A stretch of DNA of 64,000 bases from Lottia gigantea (lineage: Eukaryota; Mollusca; Gastropoda; Lottiidae), in NCBI RefSeq assembly GCF_000327385.1, contig NW_008711113.1, positions 276,915-340,914 on the forward strand. The letters run 5' to 3'. Shown here one piece after another: positions 58,651 through 64,000 of this stretch (within the stretch, counting starts at the first letter, position 1; every line of letters starts with the position of its first letter). The position numbers and the translations under genes were made by a program. The notes beneath the pieces are model-generated. The model was not told the origin of the DNA. It saw only the letters and a list, made by a program, of their open reading frames with translations, and did no database searches.

Positions 58651-59470
58651 AGACAGTTTAAAATACAAGGGCAAATGATTAAAAACAAGGAAAGTAACAA
58701 GGCAACAAGAGCCATTGGCCAAAAGGAGAGAAGAAGGGGTATAATTAAAAGACAAATCAAAAAATACATGAAGAAGAAAATAAAACAGTTTAAAATCAGA
58801 AAAGAAGAACAAATCAGGAACGAATGAAAGAATGAATAGTGTAAACAATTTTAAAGGTCCTTGGCACGGCGAAGTTGTGTTTATTTCCCAGCTTTTTATC
58901 ATTAGAAAACACATATTACCGTAACGAATGCTCCAATCATTTAGCTAACGATGGCAATTGGTGTGTGAGCCGCACACATGATCTGTTAATTAAAATTCCT
59001 TGATTAAACTGGAAGGATGGGTGAAGCAATCAAGTCGGGATTTCTTTTTCTAATACTTTTCGCCCCGTGGCCTGTACAAATTCACTCTTATTAGCCATTT
59101 CACCTCGTTTCATGCGCCTTTTTTTCTTCATTAAAAACACCGTTTGAAGGCTTCGACTAAAGCCTGTTCAAATATAGGAGACCAAATTCTCATTTGGAAA
59201 ACTAATGAAGCAAACCAACTCCGTCTTTTCGTTACTGGGAAATTTTAAATTGATTTGAAATCCCCCCAACACACTGCATAAAACAGATTAAATACTTGAA
59301 AGCTGTGTGGATTAAATTTGAATTGCTTGGGTTTCCTTTTAGGTACAATTAATTTTTTAGTTAATGCATTACAGCTTTCTGAGGACTTAGCGAGCGAATA
59401 CTAATTGTGTCACAGCGAGACACCTACGTAAGTACTCCGCTACAAAATAGGAATCTATTATTGGGCTAAT
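58651..59470. other. Upstream spacer
   Basis: A/G-rich decay of the preceding array to about 58830, then unique sequence with TGTTAATTAAAATTC near 58983. No exon. Confidence 0.4.
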
Positions 59471-59541
59471 GAAGACGTGATAACACCATGCGGTGAACAA
59501 CTGGAGAACTTTTTTAAGCAGAGTGGAGGCAGTCTATCTAT
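59471..59541 (-). mobile_element. Decayed SINE body fragment
   Basis: GGGCTAATGAAGACGTGATA, ACACCATGCGGTGAACAAC and GCAGAGTGGAGGCAG follow the SINE body order. Confidence 0.5.
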
Positions 59542-59630
59542 ACAGCTACCAACTAATACGACTACCAACAACTACCTAGTTTGCGATATCAGTATCCGTT
59601 GGAAGCGAACGTTAACTTGTCATCTACCGA
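59542..59630 (+). repeat. Dispersed repeat, copy 2 (partner at 39128-39216)
   Basis: ACCAACTAATACGACTACCA, GTTTGCGATATCAGTATCCG and GGAAGCGAACGTTAACTTGT match copy 1 in order and orientation. The two copies lie on either side of the LIM1 exon. Confidence 0.75.
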
Positions 59631-59734
59631 CCAACCAACACTATCTATATACATGTATAGGAGAGCAATGCTTGGAGGAAATCCTCAAGTAATACGCCGA
59701 ACCTTCAGATGAAATACAAGTACGTTCTAATTGC

Positions 59735-60470
59735 TTTCTGGGAGATCCTCTTTAAACAGCAACTTCAAATTTGTAAATTATCTGGGACGCCACCTTTAAC
59801 CTTATTCTTCAAATTGTAAAATGCCACCTTTCCTATTTGGTACTCTACCTTTAAACTTCTATTTCATATTGTAAAATGCCGCCTTTCCTATTTGGTACTC
59901 TACCTTTAAACTTCTATTTCAAATTATCTAAATACGCATATTTCCTAAATGGGACGCTACCTTTATACTCCTATTTCAAAATTGAAAATTAGCACTTTCC
60001 CATCTGGGACGTAATCTTTAAACTTTTATCTCAAATTTCTAAATAAGCATATTTCCAAAATGGGACGTTACCTTTAAACTTCTATTTCAAATTATCTAAA
60101 TACGCATATTTCCTAAATGGGACGCTACCTTTATACTCCTATTTCAAAATTGAAAATTAGCACTTTCCCATCTGGGACGTAATCTTTAAACTTTTATCTC
60201 AAATTTCTAAATAAGCCTATTTCCAAAATGGGACGTTACCTTTAAACTTCTATTTCAAATTTCTAAAAAGGCATATTTCCTAAATGGGACGTTACCTTTA
60301 AACTATTATTTCCAAATTGTAAATAAACATCTTTCTTATCTGGCACATCATCTTTAAACTATTATTTCCAAATTGTAAATAAACATCTTTCTTATCTGGC
60401 ACATCATCTTTATTTCAAATTAGCACTTTTCCCCATCTGGGATAGCCCCTTTAAAATCCCATTTCATGTT
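59735..60470. repeat. 56-bp monomer array with a 168-bp higher-order unit
   Basis: About 13 monomers of roughly 56 bp (landmarks CTATTTCAAA, CTGGGACG or ATGGGACG, ACCTTTAAACTT). A trimer of 168 bp at 59921-60088 is repeated at 60089-60256 with a single difference (GCAT to GCCT). Further on, two adjacent identical 56-bp monomers lie at 60301-60356 and 60357-60412. Old divergent monomers at the left edge and recent block duplications inside are the usual mark of higher-order satellite growth. Confidence 0.92.
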
Positions 60471-60867
60471 TTAGATGTTATCGCATTATGTGCTGTTACG
60501 CTACGGTAATATTTTTACACGGTACATCGTATTTTACTCTTAATACGTGTCAAAAGCATTATTTTCATTATTATATTGACAATTTTTACCGTAGAAATAC
60601 ATCTCTTACCATTTTACTACGATTGCATCGCAGCATGCTGGCTTTTCCGGAAACAGTGTTTTTTAGACAACGAAGTTTAAAGGGATACTCTCAACAAATT
60701 TTGATGGAACGGAACATTTAATAGATCGAACCAAATTTTTTTGCTTTTAACGCATTGAAAGTTTAAAGGGATATGACCATCTAAACAGTAAACAGCATTT
60801 TAAAAGACAAAGAAGGTGGTGGTTAAAGGGATACTATCATTCAATTGTGAATGAGGAAAATATAAAA
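60471..60867. repeat. Spacer with TTTAAAGGGATACT repeated three times
   Basis: TTTAAAGGGATAC.. occurs at about 60677 and 60762, and as TTAAAGGGATACT at 60824 (spacing 85 and 62). A 77-codon frame at 60488-60721 has no domain. Confidence 0.5.
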
Positions 60868-61110
60868 TCGAAATGAAATCTTTCGTCCTATTTTTCTGTT
60901 TCGAATGCGGCTTAGTTCGAAGGTTGTCAGAAGAGCATAAGGCTATTCGATTTCCATCTGTCGAGGAATCTTTAACATACACAGTCTGTAGCACACGGGG
61001 TCTCGGTTAATAGTCCCCTCCGAAAGACTGGGCGCATTTGCTATTTACCATGTCAGCCCCTCTTACCTGCATCATGGACAGAGAAAATTCGGGTTTAAAA
61101 ACCTAAGATT
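60868..61110 (-). mobile_element. tRNA-derived SINE copy
   Basis: On the plus strand: CGAAATGAAATCTTTCGTCC, CATACACAGTCTGTAGCACA, CGGGGTCTCGGTTAATAGTC, CCTCCGAAAGACTGGGCGCA, TTTACCATGTCAGCCCCTCT, ACCTGCATCATGGACAG, then a decayed B-box region TCGGGTTTAAAAACC. It is the best guide to the middle of the SINE. Confidence 0.75.
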
Positions 61111-61215
61111 TGTGCGGATCACACGTTTGCCATAAATGAAATGAACGTGAAATGGAGTTTTACGTTCTACAAGTTTTCCGTATCATCCCGTTCCATGGCC
61201 GGGTCATTAGTCCGC
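61111..61215 (-). mobile_element. Second SINE tail end
   Basis: GAAATGAACGTGAAATGGAG and GTTTTACGTTCTAC, 270 bp from the preceding copy and in the same orientation. Only the tail end is recognisable. Confidence 0.65.
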
Positions 61216-62060
61216 CAGAGAAAAGTCAGCAAGCCTCGGACTACAAGTTTTTCAATTGCTTAAAAAGTAGGACAAATAACGAGTTTTAATTTGTCGTTGC
61301 GATCATCAAGTATTATTTTTACTCATTGGAAAATTATATATGAATCACTTTGTCAACAGGCCAGACAGCAAATAGCACTTAATTTAAATACATCTAAATT
61401 GCTTCGACAAATATGAATCGAACGCAACACGGTATTTTCATAACAACTTATTAATTTAATCATGCATTTTGTATAAAACACGATTAAAACCGTCAGATGG
61501 CGATGCATGCAGCAGGCAGATAGCGGAATAGTTTTTTAATGACCATTTTTAGCTGATGCTTTTTTCATATTTCTTTTTTTTTAGATAAAAAGGGGTAACA
61601 AGTTTAATTGTTATTAAAATTTATTCTTTTATGAGCTTTTCGTGAATCACGCAAATTGACTTTAGCGTCGAAAACAGCATTTCCTACTTTCGTTTTGATT
61701 AAATTATGATCGAAGGCGTAGATTAATTTCGTTGATTGCTAAAGGCGCTCTTTAAACGGAACGTAAACTAAAAACTCTTGTAATAAAATACGATTTGAGA
61801 TAAATTGACAATGCACTGACGTTTATAATACGTTAATGGTTTGATTAGATTAGCCAAGGGAGGTAATATCGTTCATATTTTCATAAATATTACAGACTAC
61901 AACTAAATTTCAAAAAGCCACATGGGCGAATAAGCACGTAGTTCGTCAAGTTTTTTTTTTTATATCTATGTTTTTGTTAAGCTTTGTTTTGGTTTTTTCG
62001 TTCATATAGAAGCGTAAGTAGTCTTTATCCTTGCAATTCTACCAAAACTAAGCTATTATG
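61216..62060. other. Unique upstream island
   Basis: No repeats and no exon. It includes TTATTAATTTAATCATG near 61449 and the CTCF-like site below. Confidence 0.4.
61490..61503 (+). promoter_or_regulatory. CTCF-like motif
   Basis: CCGTCAGATGGCGA agrees with the CTCF core CCASYAGRKGGCRS at 11 of 14 positions, including the central AGRKGGCR block. Its orientation is opposite to the site at 26326. Chance occurrence is possible. Confidence 0.25.
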
Positions 62061-62166
62061 TCGTAAAAGCTGCTGCGTCTTGTAACGTTTAGTTTTAGTG
62101 GAATTGCAAGAACCACGGAATTAAAATGGTGCAAATCGATGCTATCATTGCACCAATACACAAAAA
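62061..62166. mobile_element. Fold-back element, half copy
   Basis: One arm only: TCGTAAAAGCTGC, AGTGGAATTGCAAGAACCAC, AAATGGTGCAAATCGATGCT, ATCATTGCACCAATACACA. The GACGTCTGATTGAAA segment of the whole element is missing. Confidence 0.65.
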
Positions 62167-62654
62167 ATTTTTTTTTAAAAATCTTTTGACAATTCCTTTA
62201 ATAATAATTTGCCTATTAATCAGAATTATATGATTACGACGTTAATACTATATTAATATTATTATAATATAATATTACGAAATGATTGGATTAAGATAAT
62301 CCTTTAATCCCTTAATCTTATATGAGGGATTATCTCTAACTGGTTTGGTTTTGTTCAAACCACAATCCAAAAAGGGGTTAGGTCTGGCGGAATTTAGGTC
62401 AATGCTTTTGGTTTTGCTTTAACAGCTGCCGAAGCTCAATTTCAGCTCATATATAAATTCACATTTATGTTCGTCCACAAGAGCTTAAATTGGTAAAGTT
62501 GCCCAATAAAAGAGCTCAAATTCCTGCTCATCTAGCCCGCAGTTTCGGCAGTTACAGTTAATAATTCCAATTTTTCTTAAGATGTCTGTGGTTTCTGTAA
62601 TCATGGAAATGCTTAATCGTATATGTTGCATAAGCAGATAACAATATCTTATGG
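62167..62654. other. AT-rich spacer
   Basis: TATTAATATTATTATAATAT and CCTTTAATCCCTTAATCTTA form short AT-rich palindromic tracts near 62251-62320. Nothing else recognised. Confidence 0.35.
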
Positions 62655-62791
62655 CAATTGCGATAGTGACATCATAAAACGCTTCGTTTAGTTGTAAGAA
62701 CCGCAGACGTCTGACTGAAATGTTGGAATGGTGTAGCTCGATACTATCAGTGCCTCCGATACATATACAAAGTTTAGAAAAAACCTATTAC
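62655..62791. mobile_element. Fold-back element, half copy
   Basis: One arm: GCAATTGCGATAGTGACATC, ATAAAACGCTTCGTTTAGTT, AGAACCGCAGACGTCTGACT, GAATGGTGTAGCTCGATACT, ATCAGTGCCTCCGATACAT, AGTTTAGAAAAAACC. Same orientation as the half copies at 36042 and 62061. Confidence 0.75.
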
Positions 62792-63627
62792 TATCCTTCA
62801 AACAGAATTAAACTGAAACATGTTGATTTTAAAACGTCTTGGGTCGAAAATCGTCACATGTGGCCTACTTTCGCCTTGTGAACAAAAAATAATTTTTTTG
62901 ACGGAACCCAGTGTTTTTATGAAGGTTTTCATACGAAACTTTCGTGCTAATAGCCAATGAAAAGATCTTTTGAAATAACTTTAAGAATGTTCAACAACTC
63001 GGTCAAATTACTTCAAGAAATTATGCTTTTAAAGTAATGGATTACACAAAAACATCAAAAACGTAAGTCGGAATTCAAACATGACATAAAAATACAATCT
63101 TAGTGTCACCTCGAACTTTTAAAATCTTTCTTCGTCTGATACGTTAAGATAATGGACACGACGTTTACCTAATTAAAAATCCTTTGAAAGCTAATTAAAT
63201 CCATCCCCCTTAAACCATTTACCTAAATTAAGTCTATTGTCGTGCGACAAAGGAAGCAAATTGTTTGTAAACGTGACAAATCAAGTACGAGATGTATTTG
63301 ATAAATCGAGTGCGGACTTCGTTGGACTTGGTTGAAAGGCTATCTGATGTCTGTACTAATGGAAAATCATCTGGCGATAAGAAATGAAAGAACAATGAAC
63401 GTGAATTGAGTAGTGAATAGACTGATTAAGGCAATGTAATTTACTCTCAAACGCCATTAATTCGCATTGAATCCGGCTTATAATGAGATTAGCTTTTATT
63501 ACAGCTTAGATAAAAAATCAATGCATATTCTTCTAAGATAAATTAATGATATTTGATGACTTGGAATATACCATTTCGAAATATCTTGTATCTAGTAAAA
63601 ATATTTAGTAGTAGCAAAATAGGCGAT
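62792..63627. other. Unique upstream stretch
   Basis: Nothing recognised. Confidence 0.35.
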
Positions 63628-64000
63628 GTCAGAAAACACACTGTGTCAGAAAACACACTATGTCAGACAACACACTATGTCAGACAACACACTATGTCAG
63701 ATACCACACTATGTTAGATAACACACTCACACTGTCAGATAACACACTATGTCAGAAAACACACTATGTCAGAAAACACACGCTGTCAGATAACACACTG
63801 TCAGAAAACACACTATATCAAATAACACAATGCATAGGAAGGCAAACTATGCATACATGTCCACTATCTACGAATACACACTCTGTCAGATAACACACTA
63901 TGTCAGAAAACACACTATGTCAGATAACACTGTGAATAAGGAAGCAAACTATGCATAAATGCACAGTATCTACGAATACACACCCTGACAGAAAACAAAT
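63628..64000 (+). repeat. 17-bp minisatellite ACACACTATGTCAGAAA, continuing past the window
   Basis: Units of about 17 bp (CAGATAACACACTATGT, CAGAAAACACACTATGT) run from 63628. They are interrupted twice by a longer segment with AAGGAAGGCAAACTATGCAT-type sequence and CACTATCTACGAATACAC (63820-63880 and 63930-63985), which makes a second-order repeat of about 110-120 bp. The array reaches the window edge. A 77-codon frame is incidental. Confidence 0.9.

Noticed and set aside
58038-58769. 243-codon open frame on the minus strand, the longest in the window
   Set aside because: It lies inside the GACGACAAGAGGCATAG minisatellite. The Cys/Leu/His-rich repeats of the frame are the translated repeat and have no domain. 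Stops are missing because the unit has none in that frame.
1-64000. Virus-like or retrovirus-like fossils
   Set aside because: I looked for reverse transcriptase, integrase, capsid-type and long-terminal-repeat patterns among the frames and direct repeats and saw none that I could support.

Overview
The window is AT-rich (roughly one-third G+C by eye) animal nuclear DNA. The only gene I can support is an LMO4-type LIM-only gene on the minus strand. Two coding exons are clear: the LIM1 exon (40144 down to 39859) and the LIM2 exon (3461 down to 3224). They are separated by a 36.4-kb phase-2 intron. The exons join cleanly (AG|A gives Arg87) into 166 codons carrying two complete LIM zinc-finger pairs, ending at a splice donor. 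The last few codons and 3' UTR are therefore expected below position 1. Any 5' UTR exon and promoter lie somewhere above 40144, because a splice acceptor precedes the start codon. The protein sequence, long introns and tRNA-derived SINEs suggest a marine invertebrate, possibly a mollusc or another lophotrochozoan. The phylum is a guess.

The rest (about 99 %) is intron or upstream DNA. Its striking property is the number of independent tandem arrays, about thirty. They include a 47-bp satellite with exactly 20 units (22412-23357) and a 36-bp minisatellite that grew inside a SINE (14302-14589). Others are a purine-rich minisatellite of about 35 units near 24 bp (57705-58650), a 56-bp monomer array with a 168-bp higher-order unit (59735-60470), and many 80-190-bp tandem duplications. 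Dispersed elements fall into three groups: (i) a tRNA-derived SINE whose 3' end reads GTAGGACGTAAAACTCC followed by a CATTT-rich tail, more than a dozen copies; (ii) a fold-back, MITE-like element with long inverted arms, two whole copies and three half copies; (iii) two tandem clusters of tRNA-like units (1088-1675 and 2017-2400) downstream of the LIM2 exon, with related single copies at 32520-32770 and 52796-52860.

Layout: 1-3223 is the intron downstream of LIM2, repeat-rich. 3462-39858 is the giant intron, in which unique AT-rich islands alternate with tandem arrays. 40145-64000 is upstream: about 4 kb of mostly unique sequence next to the exon, then increasingly repeat-dense. I saw no rRNA, no intact tRNA gene, no CRISPR array, no virus-like element and no second protein-coding gene. 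I found no convincing new molecular system. The repeat biology is the part worth following up.
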